A stretch of 64,000 bases of DNA from Sphingomonas flavescens (GTDB taxonomy: Bacteria > Pseudomonadota > Alphaproteobacteria > Sphingomonadales > Sphingomonadaceae). Each line of letters opens with the position of its first letter. The stretch's first letter is position 1. The notes beneath the pieces are model-generated. The model had not been told where the DNA came from, did not search any database, and worked only from the letters and a program-made list of their open reading frames with translations. Location: assembly GCF_030866745.1 (NCBI RefSeq), contig NZ_CP133016.1, positions 1,722,001-1,786,000 of the forward strand, in the 5' to 3' direction. Below, piece by piece: positions 53,817-63,756 of the stretch. Position numbers and translations under genes: made by a program.

Positions 53817-54724
53817 GTGCTGAACGGCCGGCCAAGGGGCTTGGAATGGGCCTGCAGGCGCTCCTCGGCGAAGCTGGCGCTTCCCGACGTCCGGCCGATG
53901 AGGCTAGCCAGCAACAGGGCAGGGGCGGCGTGCGGGAAATTGATCTGGCCGAGATCAAGCCGAGCCCGACCCAGCCCCGCGTGCATTTTGACGAAGAGGC
54001 GCTGGACGAGCTCGCCGAATCCATTCGTCAGCGCGGCGTCCTGCAGCCGATCCTTCTGCGCGCGGAAGGCGACGGCTACATCATCGTTGCCGGTGAACGA
54101 CGCTGGAGGGCGGCGCAGCGCGCCCGCATCCATACAATCCCGGCAATCGTTCGTGAGATTGATGATTCTACCCAGGCCGAGCTCGCGTTGATCGAGAATA
54201 TCCAGCGGCAGGACCTGAACCCGCTAGAAGAGGCCGAAGGATATCGCCAGCTCATCGAGCGTCACCAGCACACCCAAGAAGATATTGGCCGGATCGTTCA
54301 CAAGTCGAGAAGCCACGTCGCTAACCTATTGAGATTGCTCGACCTTCCCGAATATGTGCGCGACTCGCTCCTGCGAGGCGATATCAGCATGGGTCACGCG
54401 CGGGCAGTCGCCGCCAGCGTCGATCCAGAGGAGCTCACGCGTGAAGTCGTCGCCAAGGGGCTCTCGGTCCGGCAGACGGAGGAGCGGGCGCGACGAGAGC
54501 GGAATCGCCCCGGTCCCGGCGCCGATATTGGTCGCGCCAGCGCCCGCAATGCCGCAAAGGCCGTTAACGCCGATATCGAGGCGCTTGAGCGCCAGCTAGG
54601 TGATGTTCTGGGACTCAAGGTGCAAGTCACGCACAAGGGGCAGGGTGGCAATGTGTCACTGCACTATTCGAGCCTCGACCAGCTCGACATGATTTGCCAG
54701 CGATTGTCCGGCGAGCCCATTTAG
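53813..54724 (+). CDS. parB: Chromosome partitioning protein ParB
   Basis: 303 residues from ATG overlapping the parA stop. N-terminal motif GLGMGLQALLGE (ParA-interacting), CTPase boxes IKPSPTQPRVHFDEEALDEL, GVLQPILLR, GERRWRAAQRA and ELALIENIQRQDLNPLEEAEGYRQLIE, HTH with KSRSHVANLLRLLDLP, and C-terminal dimerisation domain. Binds the three parS sites. Its stop abuts the convergent holA stop with no gap. Confidence 0.97.
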   Translation: MSAERPAKGLGMGLQALLGEAGASRRPADEASQQQGRGGVREIDLAEIKPSPTQPRVHFDEEALDELAESIRQRGVLQPILLRAEGDGYIIVAGERRWRAAQRARIHTIPAIVREIDDSTQAELALIENIQRQDLNPLEEAEGYRQLIERHQHTQEDIGRIVHKSRSHVANLLRLLDLPEYVRDSLLRGDISMGHARAVAASVDPEELTREVVAKGLSVRQTEERARRERNRPGPGADIGRASARNAAKAVNADIEALERQLGDVLGLKVQVTHKGQGGNVSLHYSSLDQLDMICQRLSGEPI

Positions 54725-55741
54725 CTAGAGGCTGCGCGCCTTGCGAGCAATGGCGAGCAACTCTTCTCCCAGCGCCTCTCGTTCGGGCGCATCGGTAAAC
54801 ATCAATGACCGCTCCAGCCTGCTTGCCCGCTCTGTCACAATGGCGAGATCCGCGGCTTTCCATCTCGAAAGCATCCGCTGAATTCTTGCTTTTTCCTTGA
54901 AAAAGACGGCGCGGCCAAGTGACGTCATGACGGCATCGACGCGCTCTCCTCGCTCAATGCGCGCTCGCGCCGGGGCCAGCATCAGCAACCGCCGCTGCAA
55001 GGACCGCACGACTGGGATTGCCTCCGCTCCCCCGGTTGGCAGCCGGACTAGCTCTTCGGTCAGTTCCGCGATGTCGCCTCCCAGGGCCAAGTCCGCAAGG
55101 CGTAGAAAATCGCTCTCCGCGCTCTCGGCGCCCACGTCGTCAAGCGCATCGTGCTCCAACTCCTTCGGCGCATGTGGAGAGGCGTCAAGGTAAAGGGCGA
55201 GCTTCTCAAGCTCGCGGAGCACAATGGCCTGATCATTGCCGCAAGCATCCGCGAGGCGAGCAGCGACCGGAGCGCTGACCTTCAGCCCCACCCGGCGCCC
55301 AAGATCCGCGACCATTCGCTCGGCATCCTGACCTTCGGGCGCATAGGAGGCGAACGCGGCCGCCAATGGCGAGGATTCCGCTATCTTCAGGAGCGAAGAG
55401 GCTTTCGTCAGGGTCCCCGCAATCGCCACGACGAAATTCTCAGGCGGCGGGCCCTCCAGTAACGCCGTTATGCCGTCCTCGATGTCCTTTGTCGCCGGTT
55501 CGATCCACACGACGCGCGTGCCACCAAACAAGCTCAGCGCGCCCGCCTGATCAACCAGCGCTGCGGGGTCGGATTTGATCGCGCCGGAAGATAGCAAGAT
55601 GCGGCTTGCCTGTTGTCCTTCGGCCAGACGCGCGGCGAGAGCGCGTGACTGTCCTTCGTCCGGCCCGTGGAAGAGATAGAAGCGAATGTCGCGGCTGGGC
55701 TGGTCCAGTGCCCGGGTCAGGTTAGCCTTGCTAAGCTTCAC
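54725..55741 (-). CDS. holA: DNA polymerase III delta subunit
   Basis: 338 residues: IRFYLFHGPDEGQSRALAARLAEG (degenerate P-loop), LFGGTRVVWIEP, a helical RecQ-like region and C-terminal LSRWKAADLAIVTERASRLERSLM with a clamp-loader collar. It opens the beta clamp. lptE-holA after leuS is a frequent proteobacterial order. Overlaps lptE by 4 nt. Confidence 0.93.
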   Translation of the reverse strand: MKLSKANLTRALDQPSRDIRFYLFHGPDEGQSRALAARLAEGQQASRILLSSGAIKSDPAALVDQAGALSLFGGTRVVWIEPATKDIEDGITALLEGPPPENFVVAIAGTLTKASSLLKIAESSPLAAAFASYAPEGQDAERMVADLGRRVGLKVSAPVAARLADACGNDQAIVLRELEKLALYLDASPHAPKELEHDALDDVGAESAESDFLRLADLALGGDIAELTEELVRLPTGGAEAIPVVRSLQRRLLMLAPARARIERGERVDAVMTSLGRAVFFKEKARIQRMLSRWKAADLAIVTERASRLERSLMFTDAPEREALGEELLAIARKARSL

Positions 55742-56232
55742 TTCGCCCCGGCTGTGCGCGACGCGTAGAGCGCCAGACGCGCGGTGATCTGATCTGCGAC
55801 GGTATCGGCCAGATTCTCAAGCGCGGTCTGTTCGGCAGCCACGGTGGCGTATTCCGAACTGACGATGTCGATACCCATGTCGGATCCGGCAGTGGCATCG
55901 AGGACGACCATTCCGCTGCGGCTGTCGACGAGCTGGTAGCGGGCGCGCAGCGTTCGCCGCTCCTGCGTCGCTGCCCGGTCGCTGCGCAGACCAAACGAGG
56001 TGATGTTGTCGTCCAGCTTCACTTCGAGGCGATATGCCGAATTGCCTCCTTCCGCGCCCAGCCGATCGATCAATTTGTTGCGCACGAGCCATCCGGCCTG
56101 CCCATCGATCGGCGCCACCGACACGGAGCGCAGCGCGCTCGCCACGGGTCCGCTGCTTCCGCCACTATAGACGGGCGTGAGACCGCATCCCGTCAAGGCA
56201 ATCATAGCAAAAGGCGGAAGGAGCCGCTTCAT
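55738..56232 (-). CDS. lptE: LPS-assembly lipoprotein LptE
   Basis: 164 residues with a lipobox LTGC (Cys about 16) and [11 protein letters not shown], then the LptE fold: [22 protein letters not shown] and a C-terminal [29 protein letters not shown]. It plugs the LptD barrel in the outer membrane. Overlaps both leuS and holA by 4 nt. Confidence 0.88.
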   Translation of the reverse strand: MKRLLPPFAMIALTGCGLTPVYSGGSSGPVASALRSVSVAPIDGQAGWLVRNKLIDRLGAEGGNSAYRLEVKLDDNITSFGLRSDRAATQERRTLRARYQLVDSRSGMVVLDATAGSDMGIDIVSSEYATVAAEQTALENLADTVADQITARLALYASRTAGAK

Positions 56233-58748
56233 GCGACGATATTCACCAAGCGGTCGGGCACGACGATCACCTTGCGAGGAGCGGCGCCGTCGAGCTGCCG
56301 CTGAACCTTTTCCGATGCCAGCGCCAACGCCTGTGCAGCAGCGCGATCGAGCCCACGTGGCGCGCTGAGCGTGTCGCGGAGCTTGCCATTGATTTGCACG
56401 GCGAGGGTTATTTGGTCGTCTACCAGCAATGCAGGATCAAACGTCGGCCATCGCGCATCGACAATCATGCCCGTTTCGCCAAGGGCCGCCCACGCTTCTT
56501 CCGCCAGATGTGGCGCCGCGGGCGCCGCGAGCAGGACTAGAGTCTTCACGGCCGGGCGCCGAGTCGCGGAAGGTGGCGCTTTCTCGATGGCGCTGGTCAA
56601 TTCGTACAGCTGCGCGATCGCCTTGTTAAACTGCAGACCCTCGATCGCTTCGCCGACGGCGGAGACAACCCGATTGACCTTGCGCTCCAGGTCACGATCA
56701 TCGCCCTCACCATCGGCCACTGTAGTCGCCAGGCGCCAGACGCGCTGCACGACGCGCGCGGCGCCTTCGATGCTGGCTTCCGACCATTCGAGGTCGCGTT
56801 CGGGCGGGCTGTCGGAGAGCATGAACCAGCGCACCGCGTCCGCGCCGTATTTGGCGAGGATCGGCTCGGGATCGACCGTATTGCGCTTGGATTTGGACAT
56901 CTTCTCGACGCGGCCGGCGGTGACCGGATGTCCACTTTCGATGTGCACCCAGTCGTCGCCTTCCTTGCGGACTTCGCCTGGGCTCAGCCAGCTGCCGTCG
57001 CCGGCGCGATAGGTTTCGTGCGTGACCATGCCCTGGGTGAAGAGGCCGTTGAACGGCTCAGCCATGCCGATGCGGCCGATGTGCTGGAGCGCGCGTGTCC
57101 AGAAGCGGGCATAGAGCAGGTGCAGGATCGCATGCTCGACGCCGCCGATATATTGCGCGACGGGCAGCCATTTTTCCGCTTCGGCGCGGTCGAACGGCTT
57201 GTCGCCCGGCTGGCTGGCGAAGCGAATGAAGTACCAACTTGAGTCGACGAACGTGTCGAGCGTGTCCGTCTCGCGGGTCGCCTGACCATTGCAGCTGGGG
57301 CAGTCGACGTGCTTCCAGGTCGGGTGCCGCTCTAGGGGGTTGCCCGGCTTCTCGAAATCGATGTCGTCGGGAAGCACGACCGGCAGCTGCTCGCGCGGAA
57401 CCGGAACCGGGCCGCAGCTGGCGCAATGGATGATCGGAATCGGCGTGCCCCAGTAGCGCTGGCGCGAAACGCCCCAGTCCCGGAGCCGGTATTGCACCGT
57501 GCCATGACCCCAGCCGGCTGACTCGGCGCGGCGAATGATTTCCGCCGCCGCCTGCTCGGTGGTCAGGCCGTCGAGAAACTCGGAATTGACGGCGACGCCT
57601 GCCGCGTTCTCCGCCTCGTTGCCGATGGGCTCAGACGCGAGATTCGGCGCGAATGCAACAACGCGGCGAACGGGCAACTGATACTGCCTCGCAAATTCGA
57701 AATCGCGTTGATCGTGGCCTGGGACACCGAAGATTGCACCCGTGCCGTAATCCATGAGCACGAAATTCGCGATGTAGACTGGCAGGCGCCATTGCGGGTT
57801 GAGTGGATGAATGGCCTCGACAGCGGTGCGAAAGCCCTTCTTCTCCGCAGTCTCCAGCTCGGCGGCGCTCGTGCCGCCAGCCTTACACTCGGCAATGAAG
57901 GCCGCCGCGGCAGAATCCGCTGCTCCCGCGGCCTGCGCAATCGGGTGATCGGCTGCCACGGCGACGAAACTGGCGCCGAAAATGGTGTCCGGCCGCGTTG
58001 TGAAGACCTCGACGGAATCGCTCCCGCCAATTGCTTCGGCGAGGCGGAAGCGAAACTGCAGGCCCTGGCTCTTGCCGATCCAATTCTCCTGCATCAGCCG
58101 GACCTTTTCCGGCCATGCGTCGAGACCTTTCAGCCCTTCGAGCAGGTCGTCCGCGAAATCGGTGATCTTCAGGAACCACTGGGCAAGCTTCCGCCGCTCG
58201 ACCTGTGCCCCGGACCGCCAGCCCTTGCCGTCGATGACCTGCTCGTTGGCGAGCACGGTCATGTCGACCGGGTCCCAATTGACCTCGCTCTCCTTGCGAT
58301 AGACCAGGCCGCCCTCGAACAGGTCGAGGAAAAGCGCCTGTTCGTGTCCATAATAGGCGGGGTCGCAGGTCGCGAGCTCGCGGCTCCAGTCGAGTGCGAA
58401 GCCGATCTGCTTCAGCTGCTCGCGCATCGTCCGGATGTTCGCCCACGTCCATTCGCCCGGATGGACCTTGCGCTCCATCGCCGCATTCTCGGCCGGCATC
58501 CCGAACGCATCCCACCCCATCGGGTGCAGCACCTCGTGCCCCTGCATCCGACGGTAGCGCGCGATGACGTCGCCCATCGTGTAGTTGCGGACGTGTCCCA
58601 TGTGAATGCGCCCCGATGGGTAGGGGAACATCTCCAGCACGTAGGTCTTGGGCTTGTCGCTTTCGCTGTTTGCGCGAAAGCTCTGCGCCTCGTCCCAGCG
58701 CGCCTGCCAGCGACGATCGGCTTCAGCCGGGTTGAAGCGGCTGCTCAT
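56229..58748 (-). CDS. leuS: Leucyl-tRNA synthetase
   Basis: 839 residues, class I. HIGH motif in [22 protein letters not shown], zinc/editing regions ([27 protein letters not shown]), KMSKS in [16 protein letters not shown], and anticodon/C-terminal domains. Very long antisense frames run across it because of high GC; none has family features. Confidence 0.97.
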   Translation of the reverse strand: MSSRFNPAEADRRWQARWDEAQSFRANSESDKPKTYVLEMFPYPSGRIHMGHVRNYTMGDVIARYRRMQGHEVLHPMGWDAFGMPAENAAMERKVHPGEWTWANIRTMREQLKQIGFALDWSRELATCDPAYYGHEQALFLDLFEGGLVYRKESEVNWDPVDMTVLANEQVIDGKGWRSGAQVERRKLAQWFLKITDFADDLLEGLKGLDAWPEKVRLMQENWIGKSQGLQFRFRLAEAIGGSDSVEVFTTRPDTIFGASFVAVAADHPIAQAAGAADSAAAAFIAECKAGGTSAAELETAEKKGFRTAVEAIHPLNPQWRLPVYIANFVLMDYGTGAIFGVPGHDQRDFEFARQYQLPVRRVVAFAPNLASEPIGNEAENAAGVAVNSEFLDGLTTEQAAAEIIRRAESAGWGHGTVQYRLRDWGVSRQRYWGTPIPIIHCASCGPVPVPREQLPVVLPDDIDFEKPGNPLERHPTWKHVDCPSCNGQATRETDTLDTFVDSSWYFIRFASQPGDKPFDRAEAEKWLPVAQYIGGVEHAILHLLYARFWTRALQHIGRIGMAEPFNGLFTQGMVTHETYRAGDGSWLSPGEVRKEGDDWVHIESGHPVTAGRVEKMSKSKRNTVDPEPILAKYGADAVRWFMLSDSPPERDLEWSEASIEGAARVVQRVWRLATTVADGEGDDRDLERKVNRVVSAVGEAIEGLQFNKAIAQLYELTSAIEKAPPSATRRPAVKTLVLLAAPAAPHLAEEAWAALGETGMIVDARWPTFDPALLVDDQITLAVQINGKLRDTLSAPRGLDRAAAQALALASEKVQRQLDGAAPRKVIVVPDRLVNIVA

Positions 58749-58757
58749 TGCAAGAAA

Positions 58758-59192
58758 CTAGCCGCGGACGGCGGCGCGGCGCAGGTCGCGAGCACGGGTC
58801 AGGATGATGTCCTCCAGCTTCTGGACCGTCGCGGCCGAAACCGGCGCATCGACCCACGCGCCGTTCTGGTTGACCTGGCGGGCTGCGGAAACGCGCAGGG
58901 CGTCAGCGCGCAAATCCGGATCGAGCACCGCCACGGTGAGCTTCACCCGCTCGCCCGGCGCGCGCGGATTGGCATACCAGTCAGTGATGATCACGCCATT
59001 CTGCGCATTAGCCTGCAGCAGCGGCGCGAAGGAAACGGTATCCACCGCAGCGCGCCACAAATAGGAGTTGATGGCCAGCGTCGTCACCTGCGACGGCGCC
59101 ATGGTCGTGGGCAGGTCGCGATTGCGCGCGCAGCCGGCGGTGGCGAGGGCCAGAACCATCACGGCGGCGGCGGTCGTTTTGAGGCGGTTCAT
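58758..59192 (-). CDS. DUF3576 lipoprotein
   Basis: 144 residues from ATG (MNRLKTTAAAVMVLALATAGC) with AAGGA upstream. Lipobox ATAGC puts the lipidated Cys at about residue 21. INSYLWRAAVDTVSFAPLLQANAQNGVIITDWYANPRAPGERVKLTVAVLDPDLRADALRVSA matches DUF3576. Function unknown; a link to the outer membrane is likely from the lipoprotein signal. Cotranscribed ahead of leuS. Confidence 0.88.
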   Translation of the reverse strand: MNRLKTTAAAVMVLALATAGCARNRDLPTTMAPSQVTTLAINSYLWRAAVDTVSFAPLLQANAQNGVIITDWYANPRAPGERVKLTVAVLDPDLRADALRVSAARQVNQNGAWVDAPVSAATVQKLEDIILTRARDLRRAAVRG

Positions 59193-59375
59193 CAAAGGTC
59201 CTTGATAGACGAACTATGGGTTGAGCGGCGTTATAGATGGTCGATGCGCACTCGCAAGCTGTCCCATGCGGGGAAGCGATTGTGCCCTGAAGGCAACAGG
59301 CGCGGGATGAATCGATTCCGCTCATGGAACCCAAGGGCGAGTCTATCTATATCGACTCGTGACAGGGAGTTTGGA

Positions 59376-60098
59376 TTGCTCAGAGTCGCGCAGAAGAAGG
59401 CAGGGAAGTGGGTTGCGGCAGCCGCCGCGGCCGGCCTCGTGCTGACTCCTGCGATTGCGGCCAATCTGCCGGGCACCAAGAAGAAAGCGCCGGCGATTGC
59501 GTTGAGCTTCGATCCCGTGTCCTCATTCACGCCGGCGAATGCGGATCCCAAGCTTGCCGCGGCACTTGCCGGCAAGGGTCTCGCGCTGACCGACTTCAAG
59601 TTTACGCCGGCACCGGCCAAGGGTCGTCCTTCACAGGTGCGGGTTGCGATCCGGGCGCGCGTTGCGACCCCGGCGCAGACCCAGCTCGCCAGCGTCGCCG
59701 CGCCGACGGCGGCGGTGAATGCGCTGACGCCGACGGGCTACAACCTCGGTGTTGCCGTGGGTTGGAAGCGATTCGCGGTGTCGGGTGACGTCGCGAAGGC
59801 CGAGAGTGCCGACAAGGCGATTGGTGGTCGCGAGACCGCGGTGCTTGGCGTCAGCTATTCGCTTAGCAATAAGCTGAGCACGCGCGTTGCTGTTGGTGCC
59901 GAACGCAGCACCGGCAATCCGCTGCCGGCGCTTCGCCAGGGCGATAAGGTTTCGGTCGACGCCGGTGCTTCCTACTCGCTATCGCGGCGCCTCGCTCTCA
60001 CCGGCGGCGTCCGTTACGACCGCGAGCGGGCCTCGACGCTGCGTGATGACCGGCGCGATAGCCAGGCGGTCTACGTCGGCACCGCGTTCAAGTTCTAA
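59376..60098 (+). CDS. Outer-membrane beta-barrel-like protein
   Basis: 240 residues from a TTG with GGGAG 7 nt upstream; no ATG or GTG serves the signal peptide, which is KKAGKWVAAAAAAGLVLTPAIAA. A linker with LDDFKFTPAPA-like sequence is followed by alternating hydrophobic strands (YNLGVAVGWKRFAVSGDVAKAE, TAVLGVSYSLSNKLSTRVAVGAE, VDAGASYSLSRRLALTGGVRYD) and a terminal Phe (VGTAFKF), as in outer-membrane barrels. The open frame extends far upstream over leuS only as an antisense shadow. Function unknown. Confidence 0.75.
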   Translation: MLRVAQKKAGKWVAAAAAAGLVLTPAIAANLPGTKKKAPAIALSFDPVSSFTPANADPKLAAALAGKGLALTDFKFTPAPAKGRPSQVRVAIRARVATPAQTQLASVAAPTAAVNALTPTGYNLGVAVGWKRFAVSGDVAKAESADKAIGGRETAVLGVSYSLSNKLSTRVAVGAERSTGNPLPALRQGDKVSVDAGASYSLSRRLALTGGVRYDRERASTLRDDRRDSQAVYVGTAFKF

Positions 60099-60534
60099 AC
60101 CCCGAAATTCCTGCCCACCCGATGAAGCCGAGCGGCGCGATTTTCGCGTAACGCCGCGCATTCATTCCACCGAGTGCGATCGCCGTCCGATTGGTGAGAC
60201 GAGCGAGGGTGGCCGCGCGCATGCGCGGCATGGGCTGCCAGTCCGGATGGGTGCGCGTGGCATTGATCGGGGAGATCAAGATGATGGGCGAGCGGCGGCC
60301 GAGAGCCCGCCGCAGTTCACGCATATCGTGCACGCGGAACGACGCACCCGCCTTCTCTTCGATCAGGGGAAGCGCTCGGCGCCGGGATAGTCGCTTCACT
60401 TCCGTCCGTACGCCTGTCGGAACGTCCGGCAGGAGCAGCAGTCCGTAATGTCCAGTCCGCTCGCGGATGTCGGAAAGCGTTTGCGAACCGGTTACGATGA
60501 ACCAGCGTTCCGGCAATGTCTGGCGGCGTGTCAC
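60088..60534 (-). CDS. Short ThiE/TenI-like protein
   Basis: 148 residues from GTG with AGGAAG 5 nt upstream. The C-terminal half has the phosphate-binding style end RAATLARLTNRTAIALGGMNARRYAKIAPLGFIGWAGIS, as in thiamine phosphate synthases of sphingomonads, but the protein is well below the usual 200-plus residues and I do not see the full diphosphate-binding set. It may be a diverged or non-enzymatic relative. Divergent from yggS with only 23 nt between. Confidence 0.65.
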   Translation of the reverse strand: MTRRQTLPERWFIVTGSQTLSDIRERTGHYGLLLLPDVPTGVRTEVKRLSRRRALPLIEEKAGASFRVHDMRELRRALGRRSPIILISPINATRTHPDWQPMPRMRAATLARLTNRTAIALGGMNARRYAKIAPLGFIGWAGISGFRT

Positions 60535-60557
60535 GCCGCTTCCTATAGCGCAGGTCA

Positions 60558-61214
60558 ATGAGCAGTCCCGCCCAACGTCGCCAGCAGATTTTGGATGACA
60601 TCGCCCGCGCGGCGATCGTGGCCAAGCGCGATCCCGCCGATGTGCAGCTGATCGCCGTGAGCAAGGGCCATCCGGTTGAGCTCATCGAGCAACTGATCGA
60701 CGTCGGCCAGCGCGACTTCGGTGAAAATCGCGTGCAGGAAGCGCTGTCAAAGTGGCCTGCGCTCATCGCCAGGTATCCGGACCTCCGGCTGCACGGCATC
60801 GGCCAGTTGCAGTCGAACAAGGCGGCGGAGGCGGTGCGGTTGTTCGACGTCATTCACTCGGTCGATCGTGTCTCGCTGCTCGACGCTCTCGCGAAGGAGG
60901 CTGTCAAGGCGGATCGGCGGCCGGCCGTCTATGTTCAGGTGAATATCGGCGAGGAACAGCAAAAGGGTGGCTGCCCGATCGATGAAGTCGGACCCCTGAT
61001 CGAAGCGGTACGCGATTCCTCGCTTCCGCTTGCGGGCTTGATGGCCATTCCGCCGCAAGGCGTTGAACCATCGCCGTTTTTTGCCCTGCTGGCGAAGATT
61101 GCGCGACGTCATGACGTCAACGGTCTCAGCATGGGGATGTCGAGCGACTATAAAGCCGCAGTGATGCTTGGGGCCACTGCCGTGCGTGTCGGCAGCGCAT
61201 TGTTCGAAGACTGA
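60558..61214 (+). CDS. YggS family pyridoxal phosphate homeostasis protein
   Basis: 218 residues of PLPBP: LIAVSKGHPVELIEQLIDVGQRDFGENRVQEAL with the PLP Lys in VSK, HGIGQLQSNK, VYVQVNIGEEQQKGGC and the C-terminal LSMGMSSDYKAAVMLGATAVRVGSALF. It buffers PLP in the cytosol. Followed by a HAD gene after 2 nt. Confidence 0.95.
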   Translation: MSSPAQRRQQILDDIARAAIVAKRDPADVQLIAVSKGHPVELIEQLIDVGQRDFGENRVQEALSKWPALIARYPDLRLHGIGQLQSNKAAEAVRLFDVIHSVDRVSLLDALAKEAVKADRRPAVYVQVNIGEEQQKGGCPIDEVGPLIEAVRDSSLPLAGLMAIPPQGVEPSPFFALLAKIARRHDVNGLSMGMSSDYKAAVMLGATAVRVGSALFED

Positions 61215-61216
61215 GC

Positions 61217-61885
61217 GTGCGGCCGCGGGCAATCATCTTCGACTTCGACGGCGTGCTGCTGGAGAGCGAGCTGGAATTCAACCGGATCGCTGCCGATCTG
61301 CTCACCGAACTCGGACATCCCGTGACTGTCGAGGAGGCGCTAACTCACTTCGTTGGCCTTAGCGGCAAGGACGTGGTCTCGGCGATCGAGAGCAAGATCG
61401 GTGCGCCGCTCCCGGCCGACTATCAACCGCGGATGAAGGAAAGCGGCCGGCGCGTGCTGCGCGAAGGCATTGCCGCCGTGGCGGGTGCAATCGAGTTTGT
61501 GCGATCACTTCCCCCGGAGATGCCGCTTGCCGTCGCTTCGTCCAGCTCAACGCGCTGGATGCAGGGTCACCTCAATCATCTCGGCTTAGCCGACGCTTTC
61601 GGCGACCACCTTTACAGTGGCGCCGAGCATGTCGAGCGCGGCAAGCCCGCGCCGGATCTTTATCTCCACGCGGCGCGCTCGCTTGAGGTGTCGATCGACG
61701 AGTGCGCGATCATCGAGGATTCGCGCGTCGGCGCGACGGGCGCGCTGGCGTCGGGCGGGCGTGTCATCGGGCTGGCGGCAGGGTCGCATTGTCTCGACGG
61801 GCATGCGGACATGTTGCGGGCCCTTGGCGTTAAGGACATTGCGCACAGCTTCGCGGATGTCTCGCGACTGCTCGGACTGGCTTAG
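61217..61885 (+). CDS. HAD superfamily hydrolase, subfamily IA
   Basis: 222 residues from GTG. Motif I FDFDGVLLESE with nucleophile Asp, motif II ASSSS, motif III Lys in RGKPAPDLYL, motif IV IEDSRVGATGA. Beta-phosphoglucomutase/phosphatase-like cap. Substrate unknown. Convergent 4-nt overlap with ribA. Confidence 0.92.
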   Translation: MRPRAIIFDFDGVLLESELEFNRIAADLLTELGHPVTVEEALTHFVGLSGKDVVSAIESKIGAPLPADYQPRMKESGRRVLREGIAAVAGAIEFVRSLPPEMPLAVASSSSTRWMQGHLNHLGLADAFGDHLYSGAEHVERGKPAPDLYLHAARSLEVSIDECAIIEDSRVGATGALASGGRVIGLAAGSHCLDGHADMLRALGVKDIAHSFADVSRLLGLA

Positions 61886-62940
61886 CCGCCCAAGTGACCG
61901 CTGCGCCGCTGCTTCGTGGCGATATAGTCTGCGTTGTGCGGGTTGGTGGGCATATGATGCGCCACTCGCTCCGCGACCCGGATTCCGGCGGCCACCAGGC
62001 CATCGACCTTGCTGGGATTGTTCGTAAGCAGGCGAACTTCGTCGATGCCTAAAGCGCGGAGCATCGCCGCGGCGGGTCCGTAATCGCGGAGGTCGTCGGC
62101 AAAGCCGAGCCGCTGATTGGCGTCGACAGTATCGAGGCCCCGGTCCTGCAACGCATAGGCGCGAACCTTGTTGGCCAGACCAATCCCGCGACCTTCCTGT
62201 CGCAAGTAGAGGAGCACGCCGCCGCCGGCTTCGCCGATGATCCGGAGCGCCTCTCGAAGCTGCGGTCCGCAATCGCACTTGAGCGAACCGAACACGTCGC
62301 CGGTCAGGCACTCGCTGTGCAGGCGCACCAGTGGCGGGCGGCCGCCGAACGCGCCAATGACGAGCGCGATATGCTGCTGGCCATCGTCCATCGCGCGAAA
62401 GGCGACGATCTGCGTTGGGGGCAAGTCGTCGAGCGGGAGTTTCGCGCGAGCCACGATCTCCACCTTGGGATTCCGGCGCGCCTCCTCGATGTCCGCCACG
62501 CTGACGGCGGTCGTCGCCGCTGTCGGGTTGAGCAGCCAAAGGGCGGGCAGCAACCCGGCACTCCGGGCGAGATCCAGCGCGGCACTTCCGGTCTCAGCGC
62601 AAGGCGTGCTGACTGGCTGGAGCGGTCCCGCCGGCGCGCGTTCAACGTCACGGCCGGGATCGGCCAGCGCCAGGGCCGTACGCGCATCGAGCCAACCGGC
62701 CCGAGCGATAACGACCGGGGCGGCGGGATCCGCAGCCTCGCGTTCATTCGCCAGGTTCAGGGCGGCAGCGCGCTGGCCGCTGATCAGCAAGTGCGCTTCG
62801 TGTTTTGGATCGAGCAGATCCAACAATTCATGCGTCGCGGTTTCCACGGCGAGCACCGCGACCGGCATCGTTCCGTGAATCCGCACCGCCCGCCCAGCAC
62901 GCAAGCTCGCGATCGCGGCGCGGACGGGGCTGTGTGTCAA
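61882..62940 (-). CDS. ribA: GTP cyclohydrolase II with degenerate RibB-like N-terminus
   Basis: 352 residues from TTG, overlapping the xth stop as TTGA; no ATG or GTG fits better. The C-terminal half is an intact GCHII: HSECLTGDVFGSLKCDCG with three zinc cysteines, LYLRQEGRGIGLANKVRAYALQD and TNNPSKVDGLVAAGI. The first 190 residues have RibB-domain length but lack the DED-x-ENEGD loop and the HTEA motif (TGSAALDLARSAGL instead). It makes the pyrimidine precursor of riboflavin only, complementing RibB at 5-6.5 kb. Confidence 0.93.
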   Translation of the reverse strand: MTHSPVRAAIASLRAGRAVRIHGTMPVAVLAVETATHELLDLLDPKHEAHLLISGQRAAALNLANEREAADPAAPVVIARAGWLDARTALALADPGRDVERAPAGPLQPVSTPCAETGSAALDLARSAGLLPALWLLNPTAATTAVSVADIEEARRNPKVEIVARAKLPLDDLPPTQIVAFRAMDDGQQHIALVIGAFGGRPPLVRLHSECLTGDVFGSLKCDCGPQLREALRIIGEAGGGVLLYLRQEGRGIGLANKVRAYALQDRGLDTVDANQRLGFADDLRDYGPAAAMLRALGIDEVRLLTNNPSKVDGLVAAGIRVAERVAHHMPTNPHNADYIATKQRRSGHLGG

Positions 62941-63719
62941 ACGTCGATCTCGCAAATCAGCGGGACGTGGTCCGACGGCCGTTCCCAGTTCCGGCACGGT
63001 TCAAGCACGGCATGGGCCTTGAGGTGACCCGCGAGCGTCGGCGAGGCCCACATGTGATCAAGGCGGCGGCCACGGTCATTCTTCGTCCAGTCGGGTGAGC
63101 GATAGCTCCACCAGGTGAACAGCCGCTCGGGCGGGGGCACGAACCTGCGGCCGATATCGATCCAGTCATGCGCCTGCTGCAGCCGGCCGAGCGCCTCGAC
63201 CTCGACCGGCGTGTGGCTGACGACGTTGATGAGCGCCTTGTGACTCCACACGTCGCACTCCAGCGGCGCGACGTTGAAGTCGCCGACGATGATGGTCGGC
63301 TCGCGGAGCCCCTCGGACCAGCGGGTCATGCGCTCGATAAAGTCGAGCTTCTGCCCGAACTTGGGATTGAGGTGACGGTCAGGTGTGTCGCCTCCCGCGG
63401 GGACGTAAACGTTCTCGATGCGGATGCCGCATTCGAGCCGCGCGCCGATGTGCCGCGCTTCGCCATTGTCCTGCCAGTCGTGCTTGCCCGGATCCGCGAG
63501 CGGAACGCGGCTCAGGATCGCGACGCCATGGTGCATACGCTGTCCGTTGAGCTGGCGGTGCTTGTAGCCGTGACGGTCGAACATCTCGGTCGGGAAGATG
63601 CCGTCCACGACCTTGGTCTCCTGCAGGCACAGGATGTCCGGCTGCTGCTCGACGATCAGCCGTTCGACCAGCGCGGGACGCGCGCGGACCGAGTTGATGT
63701 TCCAGGACGCAATCTTCAC
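62937..63719 (-). CDS. xth: Exodeoxyribonuclease III
   Basis: 260 residues of the EEP fold: IASWNINSVRAR, CLQETKVVDG, YVPAGG, VGDFNVAPLECDVWS, RRLDHMWAS and RPSDHVPLICEI carry the conserved Asn, Glu, Asp and His. AP endonuclease and 3' exonuclease in base excision repair. Start ATG follows a 199-nt gap with a terminator. Confidence 0.96.
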   Translation of the reverse strand: MKIASWNINSVRARPALVERLIVEQQPDILCLQETKVVDGIFPTEMFDRHGYKHRQLNGQRMHHGVAILSRVPLADPGKHDWQDNGEARHIGARLECGIRIENVYVPAGGDTPDRHLNPKFGQKLDFIERMTRWSEGLREPTIIVGDFNVAPLECDVWSHKALINVVSHTPVEVEALGRLQQAHDWIDIGRRFVPPPERLFTWWSYRSPDWTKNDRGRRLDHMWASPTLAGHLKAHAVLEPCRNWERPSDHVPLICEIDV

Positions 63720-63756
63720 GGCTGCCGCTTAGCCTGCCCCGCCCAGAATACGAAAG

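Noticed and set aside
57708..59375. Very long plus-strand open frame covering leuS and DUF3576
   Set aside because: Antisense to clearly real genes and without domain features; only its last 240 codons (from 59376) are a real gene.
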